Shown one piece after another: positions 37,121 to 49,439 of a DNA stretch of 64,000 nucleotides. Position numbers and translations under genes: made by a program. The DNA comes from Pegea sp. RAD2-039. Taxonomy: Eukaryota; Chordata; Thaliacea; Salpida; Salpidae. The stretch is from positions 1 to 64,000 of the forward strand of contig JAQGEQ010000306.1 in the NCBI GenBank assembly GCA_034620365.1, written 5' to 3'. Under the pieces are notes generated by a model. That model ran no database searches. It worked only from the letters and a program-made list of their open reading frames with translations, and had not been told where the DNA came from. Each line of letters opens with the position of its first letter. Position 1 is the stretch's first letter.

Positions 37121-39425
37121 CAATAATTTCCTTGAGTCAGGGAAGATCTCCGTTTCACAAAGCCATGTTGGACACCAGGTATTATATGGTGCTCCATCAA
37201 ATGACTGGTCATATGTTTGTGAATGATATGCTCTTGAGTTCTGCAGATAACTGAAGTCAGCGAAACTGGTCTGTAGTTAAGTGAGGTGTTTCTGGGACCC
37301 TTTTTATGAATTGGAGTAATAATAGCTTTCTTCTAAATTTGTGGAACTCTTCGCCTCAGAGTCATGTTAAAGAAAAGCGATAAAGGTAGTGATAAAGAAG
37401 AAGTAGTTTTTTTTAAAAACAATGCTTGCATCTGATCTGGGGTGTTGGAAACTGATGATTTTAAAGAAGAAATAGTCTTAGATACCATATTGACCGTTAT
37501 GTCACGATCTACCATCTCAGAGACATTTGTAAGAATGTCGAAGTAGAAGAGAGAAGGAGTATTACCATCATCGGTTATAAAAACGCTATTAAATTGATTT
37601 TTTAGCAACTCAGCTTTATTTTCTTGTACCATCACAAGCTGGTCGCTGTTATCAAATACGGGAGGTATTTGAGATCTCGCTTTAAACTTGAGATTTATGA
37701 AACCAAAAAGCGTTTTCTTGCAAGGTGAAGATAAAACTGCACTTTCTCTTCCTAAATAGAAATTAGAAATAGATTTCTTGTAAACTATACAAAGATCTTT
37801 GTACAGAGATTTGATGGAAGGGTCTGTTTTAGTTTGTTTGTATAGGAGCTTTTTTAAATGTTGTTAATTTTTTTAATTTTTGGGCAAATGTAGTTTTTTG
37901 TTGACTCTATAAAAAGGTATGAATTTTTCGATTGACTCTTTAACAATGTTAGTAAACCTCGAGTAAATAGTATTGATTTCTTCAGAATAGTTTTCTAATA
38001 AATCTTAAATTCTGTTTATTCCAATTAATTTTACTAAAATTAAAATCCCCCCCAAACCATATAACTCAAGAAACACAACACTCTTCAGAACCTTCAATAA
38101 GGCCTTAACAGTAACTTCATCAATAATTTTAGAGGGTGGTAGATAGGTACATATATAGGTATAGATATATATATATAGATATATAGGAATATATAGATAG
38201 GTATATAAAACAAGAAAATTTGGACTTTGAGTAATGAAAATCAAAAGCGATAATCTCAAACCCTGGACAATTAATGTGATCGTTCTGAATTCTAGAGGGC
38301 ATGGGTGCAAGCGATGTTTTGTAAATTACGCAAACACCGCCGCCTCTATCATACAGTCTATCACAACGCAAAACACAAAAAAGATTACCGTCAACCAGAA
38401 AAGAATCAGGATAAAACGGTTTCAACCAAGTTTCAATAATAAAAACAAATGTGAAATCTTGGGAATGCAAAAGAGCTTTCAATGGAAAATTTTGTTAATA
38501 ATCGACCGTGCGTTGAAGAACATACCTAATGTGATAGAAGAATTGTCTTTTTGACGCTTGTGAGATTTGATGATAGGCTTCTGTGAAATTGATATCTTGG
38601 GTATTCATATTTGTGTCCGGAGAGAGTTTGAAAAAAGAAGATGTGGGTCCAGTGATTAGTTGCCACTTCCGTTTTTTGAAAATACCTTGACAATTCTCAA
38701 GGTCCATAGTGGACCTTGAACTTTGTATTTAAAATCAGTTGGTTGTTCCTTCTGATTTCGGTTATACGCCTCTTTTAGAAGACGCTTATTTTCTAAGCGA
38801 TCATCTTCACACATATCATGTGCTACTCTAATGCGTTCAAATTTTTTCTCAAGCTTTGGCTTATACAGCTTGGCAAGACACTTGCGTTTGTTCCAACTTT
38901 CCTGAAAAGACACTTTCAACGGTCTTTGACGATCTGAGCTTTTTGCTTCAAGTCTAGTCATTGATACCTTTGCAACGTCCACAAAATCAAGTTGTTGAGA
39001 GCACATTTGATTAAAAAACTTACTGTCATCATCTTTATCAGTCTCAGAGACATTAAAGATGATGACATTATTTTCTTTGTTCTCATGGTCTACAGTGAGT
39101 TCTTGTGTGTAAAAAACACAAATACAATATTGTTATTACTAACATTTATTGTTGTATAATTAGATTAGGGAGCTGTTGTGTCCATAGTTCTACAATTAAT
39201 GCAGAACCATTTAAATCCATTTGCTTCATCTGGTTGTTATCAAATATATTGTACAATTTTTGATCACATCACTATAGGTAAGATGAAAACAGGAGAGACA
39301 TTTAAAGTATTCTATTGCCGGATCATCACCAGGGCGAATTTTATTACAAGATTGGCAATTGCCATTGCAAGCTTGTTTTGATGAAGTCGGTTTGTCAGGA
39401 TTTTCTTTACATTTGAACGTAAGGT
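37120..39425 (-). mobile_element. CR1/Jockey-like LINE, ORF1 to RT fragment (left)
   Basis: Read on the minus strand: an ORF1 PHD-like zinc finger (39400-39180; ACNGNCQSCNK ... GFKWFCINC); an ORF1 C-terminal domain (39040-38640; RPLKVSFQESWNKRK, AHDMCEDDRLENKRLLKEAY); an apurinic-type endonuclease (38482-38130; FVFIIETWL, DRLYDRGGGVCVIY); and RT N-terminal motifs (37635-37125; NTPDQMQALFLK, LNYRPVSLTSVICRTQEHII). It is interrupted by stops and lacks the rest of RT, so it is dead. A tatatag microsatellite at 38140-38215 lies within the EN region. Confidence 0.88.
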
Positions 39426-39589
39426 CTTGTCTGTTTTATTTCAGTCCACCATAGATTTCATGAAAGATTTTTAGTGTCACCAACAACAATATGTCATATA
39501 CTATTCACTTCCTAGAAATAATTTTATCAAAATGTATAAGCATTTATTCAAATAGAATTATTAGTAGAAGTAAGGCCTATTTCAGCCAA

Positions 39590-39930
39590 GAAAGGCATGT
39601 TGTAAGTCAAGGCAGAAATTATTGAGGTTCATTTGTTGCCCATACAGCAAGATACTACAGAACAGACGGACTGATGCAACTACGCCCAGCTGGCGTTCAA
39701 GAAGCTTCTAGAACAGTACTGAGTACAGTGACGAACTACTTACGATGCTGCAATCCTGATTTTGATGTCAGGATCTTGTGTCTTCTAAAAGTGACCAGAT
39801 TAACAAAATCGTTTTATCAGGATTTTTATACACTTTTCCCAGTTGCAGATATGTATCCGCCTGTGCTTAAAGCCAGGATGTTTGCTGTGTTAGGCGTGCG
39901 TGATAACCACTAAACTACGGAGATGGACTA
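39590..39930 (-). mobile_element. tRNA-Val-like SINE (copy S4)
   Basis: The minus-strand head near 39925-39850 reads 'gtagtttagtggttatcacg', the D-arm of tRNA-Val, followed by an AAC-anticodon-like stretch and a decayed B box. The body matches the other SINE copies down to the 'gttgcccatacagcaaga' tail. Confidence 0.85.
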
Positions 39931-39934
39931 AAAA

Positions 39935-40585
39935 CTGCTGGGATAAAAAACTTAATTACAACGTCGACGGTCTTAATAAAGATCTGATAAATGAGATACA
40001 AGTTTAGAGGCTCTTATTTGAGGACGTGACTAAATAACTTTGAAGATTCAAATTGAACAGGCATTCATCTTTCCTTAAAAAAATATTTGGAAAAATTCTC
40101 AAACATCAAATCAACTATGAAATTCCAGGCTGAGATTTCTAGAAAGAACTTCGAATCTCTAGATGTATGAATCTTCAATATCCCTGAATTTAAAAAGGAT
40201 GACTTAACTCTTAATATAAATCAAGATACTATTCAGTTGTAACTAATATCTCAAAGGATACTATTGAAAATTTTAATTTTTTTAAATACCAGTAAATTCC
40301 CTGCTTTTAAAAAAGAATGTTAAAAACTTGCAAAGCGGTGTTGTTGTTTGATTTCTGTTAAAGTTTCAATAACTAGAAACCATCAAGTATTTTTCATATT
40401 TATTCAATGGTTTGTGAAGTAGGTAAGTATCAATTTTCTTAAATTAAACTTAATTTCAAAAAAAAACTTCAAACTAAGTCTAATAAGTTTGAAGAAACAA
40501 AGCAAAGAAAATAAATAAACTACAATAAATACAAAATAAGTGTCATTTATATCATGCAATAAAACTTGAATCACAGCTGTCTTAA
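39935..40585. other. Palindrome-arm spacer
   Basis: AT-rich and mirrored at 53.97-54.7 kb. No gene recognised. Confidence 0.5.
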
Positions 40586-40589
40586 AATA

Positions 40590-41146
40590 TTAAGATTTAT
40601 AATTTTTATTAAAAACAATTCTTTCTTCATAATATTTGATGATTAAATCTGGAAATGATAATTTTGCTTCTGTGACAGATACCAGAAAAAGAATGTTAGA
40701 CTCATTGCTATAAGAAAAGAGTTTCAAATGAAGAATAATATTTTAAAAATAATAACAAACCAAGAAATCAACATGTCAGTAATTGAGTCTTCATCCACAA
40801 CCATAGATTCAATTTGCTTAACTGACAGATTCTCAGGAAATACTTTCCCATTATCACCTGGCTCATAAACTATAAGCTCAGCTTCATCAATGACAGCTTT
40901 AAGAGATCTGTAAGACACTTTTTACAAATCTTTTTTATTCAATAAAAATAGTTGTACTATGACTACAAATTTTAATATGATTAAATATATTTCAAAATTA
41001 TTATTTCATAAATACTTTTTTGAATTCTTTTTAGATTTTTCTGGTTTTGTAGTGAAATCCAAAACATAGTTTGATGAATTTTTATAAAAGTCTATAGTTG
41101 ATTTATGATTGAAATACTTTTGTGATAATGTAGCTTCTAGGTCAAA
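40590..41146 (-). CDS. HP1-like chromoshadow protein, long form (left arm), 5' end not found
   Basis: Three exons: 41146-41016, 40907-40761 and 40707-40590, with agreeing phases and donors GTATTT and GTTTGT. The first visible exon encodes a Lys-rich, hinge-like region after FDLEATLSQKYF. The last two encode a C-terminal domain: ENLSVKQIESMVVDEDSITD, then a Cys codon split by the intron, then FLVSVTEAKLSFPDLIIKYY and EER. The pattern (I....S..DML..., EA......PDLIIKYYEER) fits the chromoshadow domain of heterochromatin protein 1, which dimerises and binds PxVxL partners. No chromodomain exon or start codon is seen upstream. The C-terminus differs from the right-arm copy by a one-base indel (KNYKS instead of KKL). 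Confidence 0.6.
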
Positions 41147-41149
41147 CTA

Positions 41150-42440
41150 AAGAAAATAAAAATTTGTTTAAAAATTATGTAAAACATGAAAATTAGAATT
41201 TTAAAATTGAAATATATTTTACCTTATCCTAATAAACAACAACTTAAAACAATAAAAAAATATGAAAAAAATGTTAAATACCTTAAAATGAGTTAATTAT
41301 ATTAATTAGAACTTTTAATTAATAGAATAAACAATTTTCCATAAAATACATTATAACACGAAACTAAATAAACAGTAAACTGAAAACTTGTAGAGCTTTT
41401 GGTTTAGGGGATTTCTTCAACACCAAAATAGAAAATAAACAAAAAGTTGTCATTTTTTTAATAATTATTTATTAATTAATTATTTAATGATGAAATGATT
41501 GGATATTTTTTTTTTTATAAATAATAAAATAAAATTTAAATTTCATATTTTTTATTTTGAAAAAATTAGTTTTAATTAAAAAAAATTAATACTAAAATGA
41601 TAAATTATTTTTACAATATTTTATTATTACTTATTATTAAAATAATTTACTAATTCTGATGAAAAAATTGTTTCAAATAATTTTTCCATAAAAATAATTT
41701 TTAAATTAATCAAAATCGTTCTACTAGTTCGTTTTGGTGACGTTATCAAAATGTTAGTTTTGTGCTAGAACAGTAGATAGATGAACCTTAACACATGTTT
41801 TATTGAACCTACTGCTGCAAATTTCTGTATCTACCAGCAAGCAGTTTGACAAATTAGCCAACAAAGAATTCTACAATTCATTAACTTTGACAAAAATATT
41901 ATAATAATAATAGTAATAATAATATTATTACACTAACAACGAAATTTTGAGAGAGTTTATAAAATGGCTTTTGAGCTTCTAGGCCTAGTTACTTAGATGA
42001 AATGACAGTGAAATTATAACTTTAATATTATAAACTACAAATACGAAAACTACAACAAGAAGTTCAATACTAAGATATACAACAGTAAAAACTACAACAA
42101 CATCAACAATAAGATATACAACATCATGAACTCAGCAATAATAATTACGGCAACAAAACCAAAAACATTTTTAATTAAAACAACAAAATCCACAACTATA
42201 GGAACTACAACACTTATTAAACTTACAACAAAACCTACAGCTTAATTTATCGAAAGTTAAGATAGGTTATCAACTCATATATCATAGTGTACTATAATTA
42301 CGTAATAATCGAATAATTATTAATATTTTTAGGAACAAAAGTACTTGTGACTTACTATTTCAACTTTACATTATCTAATGTAGTTTTAAAGTAGAACGTT
42401 ATTATCTTTTTTAGTGATTTAATTATTTCTTAATTAGTTT
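41150..42440. other. Shared upstream region between divergent HP1-like genes (left)
   Basis: No chromodomain exon found on either strand. Parts are rich in CAA/ACA (42000-42240). It probably holds a bidirectional promoter. Mirrored at 52.24-53.41 kb. Confidence 0.45.
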
Positions 42441-42442
42441 CT

Positions 42443-43150
42443 ATGATGAGACAATTAAGACGAAGAACAGTTATTGCAAAGGTATTTGAAATTGTTAATC
42501 ATATTGTTATAGTAATAGTATAGATGATTATAATATAATAATATATAATCATTATAAGTAATTCCATATTATCAATTTTTTTATATATACATGGAAAAAT
42601 TGAATCATTTATATTATTGTTTTTAACTAATTTAAATTTTCAGTACTTATCATAAAAAAAGGGAATTTTTTTTCTATTTGAAGGTGGCAAAAAATAAAAA
42701 TCATTCAAACTCTAATGTAGGAAAGAAACCTTTTAAAAAAGCAAGAAAAAGAATTAAAAAGTGAAAATAATATTTTAATAATTGTATTGTTATTTTTATA
42801 TTACCAAAAAAATGTTATTTTTGATACACTAAAAAAACTAAACTTTTTCAGATCTATTGAAATTGTCATTAGTGAAGCTGAATTTATAGTTTATGAGCCA
42901 GGTGAAAATGGAATAATTTTTCCTGAGAATCTTTCAGTTAAGCAGATTGAATCTATGGTTGTTGATAGGGATTCAATTACTGATATGTTGATTTCTTGGT
43001 TTGTAAATGTTTTTAAAGATTTAAAAATTCATTTTTTTAACTTTCAGCAATGAATCAAATGGTTTATATATAGTTCCACTCAAAGAAGCAAATTTGTTTT
43101 TTCCTGATTTAGTGCTGAAGTATTATGAAGAAAGGCTTTTTTTTGGTTAG
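42443..43150 (+). CDS. HP1-like chromoshadow protein, short form (left arm), complete
   Basis: Four exons: 42443-42481, 42684-42760, 42852-42998 and 43048-43150. All phases agree (121 aa). The first 39 residues are very basic (MMRQLRRRTVIAK and a Lys/Arg-rich exon 2), resembling a nucleic-acid-binding hinge. Residues ~40-121 form the chromoshadow-like domain (FPENLSVKQIESMVVD, LYIVPLKEANLFFPDLVLKY, EER near the end). No chromodomain, so it could act as an HP1 dimerisation partner or competitor in chromatin. The exon 2 acceptor (CTATTTGAAG) is the weakest point. It is divergent from the long form at 40.6-41.1 kb. The right-arm copy gives the same protein. Confidence 0.65.
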
Positions 43151-43159
43151 AGCTTTTGA

Positions 43160-44005
43160 CTGTAACTTTTATTGATAAACATCAAAATGGAACTTTCTTT
43201 GAAAATTGTGAATAAATAAGTTTTTTTGATTAAAATTGTTATTATATTCAAATAAATTTTCATATCACTTCAATTTTACTATAGAAAAGTTTATATAAAA
43301 AAGTATTTTTGATAACTATATACTTTTAAAATCCTGCTATGATTAAATTGTAATATCAAATATTTATCATCTAATATTTAATAAAAAAAATTATAATAAT
43401 AAATACTTTTTTCAAATTAGTATTATCATGATAACAAAAATAACCTATAATAATAAACTGTTAAACTAATTATATTTTTAGCTATAAACTATTTTCATGT
43501 ATTTTAAACTCGAAAATAATAAATCTCTCAAACAATAATTAATGAATTTTCTAAATGGTGATTCTATTTATATGTGAAGATGTATCAAGTCAGAGCAGAC
43601 TTAAACATTTGATATTATTCAATATATAAACAAATATAAGCTTCATAAGATTTAGTTAAACTTTAAAGCATTTAAAAATAAATTAAAAGTAAGAAATAAA
43701 TTGGCTACTAATTTTAACCAATCAGTAAAAGATTTTCAAGTCTGCTTCAGTTTCAACCCTAATTTGTTTTTACGTATCATTTTTGCAAACAAATAAAGAT
43801 CCTTCGGTTATTGATCTTTATTGTTTCTTTTACGAGTTTCAGTAAAATCGGTGCTAAGTAAGTCTTAAAAATGAAAATAATTACTTTTTTATCGGTATAA
43901 GTTCACACAATCCTTTATAAAATATTTTGTTTGCTTATTTATTACAATAAAGTTGCAGAGAGTGCCTGAAAAGTTAGAAAGTCGTTTATTATATTACGTT
44001 TACAG
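43160..44005. other. Spacer between palindromes
   Basis: 43160-43410 still belongs to palindrome P2. The rest, 43410-44005, is single-copy in this window and AT-rich, with no gene recognised. Confidence 0.5.
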
Positions 44006-44007
44006 AA

Positions 44008-45290
44008 ACCTATCATCAAATCTCACAAGCATCAAAAAGACAATTCTTCTATCACATTAGGTATGTTCTTCAACACACTATTGAATATTAACAAAACTTT
44101 TCAATTGAAAGCTCTTTTGCTTTCCCACGATTTCACATTTGTTTTTATTATTGAAATTTGGTTGGAATCGTTCTATGCTGATTCTTTTCTGGTTGACGGC
44201 AATCTTTTTTGTGTTTTGTGTTGTGACAGACTGTATGACAGAGGCGGCGGTGTTTGCGTAATTTATAATTTATCGCTTGGACCAAAGATTTCTAGAATTC
44301 AGATCGATCCCATTAATTGTCCAGGGTTTGAGATTATCGCTTTTGATTTTCATTACTCCAAGTCCAAATTTTTCTTGTTTGATATGTACCTATCTACCAC
44401 CCTCTAAAATTATTGATGAAGTTACTGTTAAAGCCTTATTATAGGTTCTGAAGAGTGTTGTGTTTCTTGAGTTATATGGTTTGGGGGGATTTTAATTTTA
44501 TTTAAATTAATTGGAATAAACAGAATTTAAGATTTATCAGAAAACTCTTCCAAAGACATCAATACTATTTACTCAAGGTTTACTAACATTGTTAAAGAGT
44601 CAATCGAAAAATTCATAACTTTTTTTAAAATAAATAAAAAACCACATTTGCCCAGATTTTTAAGAAACTTACAACATTTAAAAAACCTCCTATTCAAACA
44701 AACTTAAACAGACCCTTCCATCAAATCTCTGTAAAAAGATCTTTGTTTAGTTTACAAGAAATCTATTTCTAATTTCTATTTGGGAAGAAAAAGTTCAGTT
44801 TTATCTTCACCTAGCAAGAAAACGTCTTTTGGCTTCATAAATCGCAAGCTTAGGGCGAGATCTCAAATACCTCCCGTAATTGATTTCAGCGACCAGCTTG
44901 TGATGGAACCATAAATTAAAGCTTAGTTGCTAAACATTCAAGTTTCCAACACCCCAGATCAGATACCAGTTTTCTTTTTAAGAAAAACTACATCTTTATC
45001 ACTACTTTTATCGCTTTTCTTTAACATGACTCTGAGACGAGGAAGAGTTCCACAAATTTGGAAGAAAGCTATTATTATTAATAATTCATAAAAAAGGTCC
45101 CAGAAACACCGCACTTAACTACAGATCAGTTTGGCTGACTTCAGTTATCTGCAGAACTCAAGAGCATATCATTCACAAACATATGACCAGTCATTTGATG
45201 GAGCACCATATAATACCTGGTGTCCAACATGGCTTTGTGAAACGGAGATCTTCCCTGACTCAAGGAAATTATTGGTTGTTTACAAAGTTT
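44008..45290 (+). mobile_element. CR1-like LINE EN/RT fragment
   Basis: Plus-strand endonuclease (44063-44360: FVFIIEIWLESF, DRLYDRGGGVCVIY) followed by decayed RT N-terminal sequence. It is the inverted partner of 37.12-38.58 kb but lacks the tatatag microsatellite present there and at 56.4 kb. It joins a zinc-finger remnant at ~45290. Confidence 0.85.
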
Positions 45291-45354
45291 TTCTTGTAAG
45301 TCTCACCTAAATAGTCATGAAAGAACTCAGACTGGTGAAAAGTCATTACAGTGT
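45290..45354 (+). pseudogene. Decayed C2H2 zinc-finger segment (second copy)
   Basis: Plus-strand SFSCKSHLNSHERTQTGEKS, then LQC, before the TIR element begins at 45355. Counterpart of 37041-37120. Confidence 0.65.
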
Positions 45355-46448
45355 GTTTGTTGTTACTTCTTACGGTTCTTGTGAAAAGAACTTAAGAATT
45401 ATTTCATCTTTAGAATGATGCCTAATACCCAAATTATTTTATCTTAAACAAATTCAGAAGTCTGTTATAAAATAGAATTATCTTTTAGCTCTTTAAAAAA
45501 ATCACAAATTTTGAAAACATCAAAATTGCTCTTCTGTGAATGAATTAACAAACTCTATGTCAACTAATCATTGAAATTTATTAAAGCAAACTATCATAAA
45601 TAAAATCTACTAAAGACAGGACTATCCTGATCTTTGTCGGAAAAATTAATCATTCATCGAGAATTACAAAAATTATCACATGATAATATAATTAACTTTT
45701 TAAATTCCATATATCATTGGACAGTGAAACGCTGTTGGAAGATTATAAATACAACAGAATCTGTGGTTAGGTCCCAAGTAAAGGAAGTAGACATAAACTA
45801 AAATAGAAAATTGTTTAGATTATCAAAACAAACTGAATTGACAAGAACAATTTGAGTTTTGAAAGTCACTTCCAAGGAGTAATCAAATCTCACAACTTCT
45901 GAAGTCAGTGATTTAATCAATTAATTTTAAAGTTTTGTTCAGAAAGTTAAGACTTACTTCAAAACGTTGTCCAGTTTTTTTTTGAAAACGAGGAAATGGG
46001 ACGGAAGATATTACTTCTTGTTGATACCATATATGATAGGATGATATATGGACAGAATATTTAAGGTATGTAGAGGTATTAGTATTCATAATTTTAGTAT
46101 AAGCCTTTTGTAAACTTCATGTTTTCACTTGGATTAATGCAGTTTTGTATAAGTTTCAGGTTTGGTCAGATTATTGTTGATTAAATGAGATTAAGTTTTA
46201 AATTTAGTAATATTATTCTCACTATATTATGTTCTCAATTACTTCGTACTAGTCGTAAGATAGGTTACCAGAAAAAAATATAAATATTGACGACTGAATC
46301 TACGATAAAGTCAAACATATCGTTGAGAATTAACTGTGCTGTTGTCTCTCTTAGGCTGATACTTGTATAATTCTGTTACTAAATTCTTGCTTAAAATAAA
46401 GTAATTCTTAAGTTCTTTTCACAAGAACCGTAAATAGTAACAACAAAC
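45355..46448. mobile_element. 1.09-kb terminal-inverted-repeat element (copy 2)
   Basis: Same length and ends as 35947-37040, inverted with the palindrome arm. No internal gene. Confidence 0.7.
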
Positions 46449-46669
46449 TTGTTTAAAATAATCTTAACTCAATTGTTAGACGACATTTGATGTCAATGAT
46501 TACTTTTATTTTATGATAAAGATTTATTCTATGAAAGATGTTTTGAAACATTTCTAGTTAAAATCTGTAAAATAAAAATAACATTTGTTAAAAAAAATCT
46601 AACTTTTTTACTGACTACTAATTTCAATATTAAAAATTACAAGAAACTAAAGAAAAAATTTATACATAA

Positions 46670-47160
46670 GTTTAGGTGAAAAACATTAAAAAATAATAAT
46701 ATTAAAAGTAAAAGCATTTTAATAAAACACTCAAATTGTAAACACAATTTTATTACTTTGAAATCACACACAACAAAGAAAAACCGGTCGCTTAAATTAC
46801 TACAGAGATTAAACAAGTACTAACAAATTGTCAAAGAAATAAAATGATGTGCTTACATGGTTCAAAATTATAGATACACATGTTTATGAAACATTTTGAA
46901 GTTAGAATTTAATACATAAGTTATCAATACCATTTAAAATAAAGTGTTTAGATTTAACAAAAAATTTATAGATGCAAACCTTCAAACTCATTGAAATAAA
47001 TTTTGATAAAATGGTAAGAATAACTTTATCAAAATAACAAAAGTAGGCGCTTAAACTAAAAGCTATAACTCAGCAACCATTCATTCGAAAAGTTATTAAA
47101 ATTTTCGTTGAAAGCGTACTTTCATAACAAAAACATACTGCAAAAGTAATCTAGCAAAAA
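46670..47160. other. AT-rich spacer 3' of zinc-finger gene
   Basis: No feature recognised; it probably includes the zinc-finger 3' UTR. Confidence 0.45.
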
Positions 47161-47162
47161 GA

Positions 47163-47666
47163 TTATTTACCAAAGTGAGTTTTCGCGTGACAATCAACTC
47201 TAGACTTTTGAGAAAAACCTTTTTGACAAACACCACACTGAAATGGTTTCTCACCAGTGTGAGTTCTTTCGTGTATCTTTAGGTTAGCATTTTGAGAAAA
47301 ACCTTTTTGACAAACACCACACAGAAATGGTTTCTCACCAGTGTGAGTTCTTTCGTGTGTCTTTAGGTTAGCATTTTGAGAAAAACCTTTTTGACAAACA
47401 CCACACTGAAATGGTTTCTCACCAGTGTAAGTTCTTTCGTGTATCTTTAGGTTAGCATTTTGAGAAAAACCTTTTTGACAAACACCACACTGAAATGGTT
47501 TCTCACCAGTGTGAGTTCTTTCGTGACAGGTTATACCTGATTTAAACTTAAATTTTTTTTCACATACAAAACATTCCAACATTCCCTCTGCACTATCATC
47601 ATATTTCAGTTGTTTCTGATCACTTGCTGATTCTTCACGCCTAGTTTGTAATTGAAAATTGTCCAT
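47163..47666 (-). CDS. Five-finger C2H2 zinc-finger protein
   Basis: Complete single-exon frame, 167 aa. The N-terminal 31 residues are hydrophilic and acidic. Five C2H2 fingers begin at Cys32, 60, 88, 116 and 144, each C-x2-C-x12-H-x3-H, joined by TGEKP linkers. The second linker reads TYTGEKP. It ends HFGK. Fingers 2-4 are almost identical in sequence, including the base-contacting positions, which implies either repeated-motif DNA or recent internal duplication. It lies almost exactly on the centre (~47.3 kb) of palindrome P2. Likely a nuclear sequence-specific DNA-binding protein. It is the nearest relative in this window of the fingers in the chimeric gene at 35.1 kb. Confidence 0.88.
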   Translation of the reverse strand: MDNFQLQTRREESASDQKQLKYDDSAEGMLECFVCEKKFKFKSGITCHERTHTGEKPFQCGVCQKGFSQNANLKIHERTYTGEKPFQCGVCQKGFSQNANLKTHERTHTGEKPFLCGVCQKGFSQNANLKIHERTHTGEKPFQCGVCQKGFSQKSRVDCHAKTHFGK

Positions 47667-47669
47667 TTC

Positions 47670-49190
47670 ATAAAAAAATAGCTTTTCAAATTCACTTTGA
47701 ATTTCTAAATCTACAGTAATAGAAACTGTTATTAGAATAAAGCAAAAATTTTTATTTAATGCAAATTGAAAAAAAAAGAAAAATAGGAAAAGTGAAACCT
47801 GTAAATAATTCTAAATAAACTAAATATTTAAATAATCAGATTATAAAATAGTTTTTAAATCTATTAACCTGCATATAAAAATATAAATATTGTACAATAT
47901 CAATAAAGTAGTACACTACAAATTTAAATATATACAATTTTAAAAAAGATGTAAATGAATTATTCAATATACTTTGCAATCCTACTTCATGAGCCATTCA
48001 ACTATTTGAAAATGAAAAATAAATTCTTAATAAAGTTGAAATGGTTTTATAGATAAAAAAAAACGCTTTTCTTATTTAAAATTTGGAAAAATTGATATTT
48101 TTTCTAAATTTTTTTATGCTAAGTAATATTTTAAATCGAAAGTTACTCTTTGTTATCAGTTAAGACACTTTAAAACTTTTCCTATTTTTAAAAATTCAAG
48201 GTTTATTTGAAAATATTTCCAGCTGCTTTTAAGAGAGCTGTTAAAATTCAATGACAAAATAGTTATTTAGCTTTTAGTGTAAATGTTACTACTAATATTT
48301 TTAAGATTAAAAAAAAGTTTAATCTTCCTGAAAGTCTAAATGTTAGCAACTAAATTTATATACAAAACTGTTTACTGAAGTTTTTTGCTTTTTTTATCTA
48401 TTTTCTCAAAGAAAAAACTCTTTTTTGCATCATTGGACATCTTTCCACAAAATTAATAAGAAAACATGTCGAGTTAAAGTAAACATGGTGAAATTTCTTA
48501 CTATAAAACTACAGAATAGACAACTAAAAGTAATCCTTAATGACTTGCTTGGCAATAATTGTTTCTAATTTACTTTAAATTTTTTTATATATTAACAACA
48601 TCTTGCTTTGGCATTTGATACAGTACTAAGACTAAATACTCGAATTACACTTTTTAAATAATTTTTTATTTATAATAAATGTAATAATTAACTCAACTAT
48701 TTCTTAAAAAATCCCATTAAAGTTATAAAAACCCATTTTTATACAATTAAGTAAAATATTTTAAAATCAAAAGTAGAAAATGTTAGCTGACTTTTATCTT
48801 CTTTAAATAAATAAAATTTTCATAGAATCAAAACAAAAATGTATAATGATTACAAATTATTAGATAATTATTGAATATTATAAGTTTTTCTTGTCTAATT
48901 TTTCATCCATAAGTGTTAACTGCTTAGTAGGCATTTTTTAAAAACATTTTAAACTGTAATTTTTACTCTAATTGCTAATTACATTGTACAGAAAATCAAC
49001 TAATCAACCAAAACTATTTTCGATTTTATAACATTAATAAATTATGATGGTATTTTGTTCAGCTGAATTTCAACTGAAAACAATAATCTTCGATAAAATA
49101 TTAAACTAAACCATTAAAAATCTCCAAAAAAACTTTATATTTCGGTTTAGTCATGAAACAATAGTTGATGATGGAGATTTTGAAAGAAAC
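47670..49190. other. AT-rich region upstream of zinc-finger gene
   Basis: No gene recognised. Presumed promoter near 47.7 kb. Confidence 0.45.
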
Positions 49191-49194
49191 AAGG

Positions 49195-49435
49195 ATTTGG
49201 AAAACGTTGTCTGATAGAATTCATTTTTCTAAAACTAAAGCGTCCAAGACATGGAGTCTAGGAATGATGAATCTACTGCAGCATTCATTTGGAACTATGA
49301 GAATGTTGTGTTTGGAAATATTGCTAATAACCAGATTGAGTTTATATAACATATCGTTCACCTATTTGGTTCCTAAACTAAAATCTCAGTTTCATCAATG
49401 AGAGTTCTAAGAGATCTGTATGAAATTTTCATAAT
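49195..49435 (-). pseudogene. Decayed HP1-like (long-form) exon copy
   Basis: The minus strand from about 49430 reads YRSLRTLIDETEILV then a stop, clearly related to YRSLKAVIDEAELIVYEPG of the long-form genes, including the preceding acceptor region. A further weak match (NILIVPNE) follows near 49310. Stops and shifts show it is dead. Confidence 0.6.
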
Positions 49436-49439
49436 TGTT

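Larger units (their letters stand above)
35728..38585 (+). repeat. Palindrome P1, left arm
   Basis: Reverse complement of 44008-46665, followed base by base at many landmarks (e.g. 'tatgatagtttgctttgat' against 'aaagcaaactatcata'). The arm contains the TIR element, a zinc-finger remnant and LINE EN/RT sequence. The 5.4-kb spacer holds an HP1-like gene pair. Confidence 0.92.
37555..43410 (+). repeat. Palindrome P2, left arm (~5.9 kb)
   Basis: Reverse complement of 51272-57075. It contains the LINE fragment, SINE S4 and the divergent HP1-like pair in the same order. Paired landmarks are consistently symmetric about ~47.3 kb. Confidence 0.92.
44008..46665 (-). repeat. Palindrome P1, right arm
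   Basis: Inverted partner of 35728-38585, containing LINE sequence, the zinc-finger remnant (45290-45354) and TIR element copy 2. Confidence 0.92.

Noticed and set aside
38234..38554. 106-codon plus-strand frame over the LINE, with counterpart at 56399-56103
   Set aside because: Antisense shadow of the LINE endonuclease.
39674..39913. 79-codon frame (also 54721-55143)
   Set aside because: Antisense reading of the tRNA-Val-like SINE body; not a protein-coding gene.
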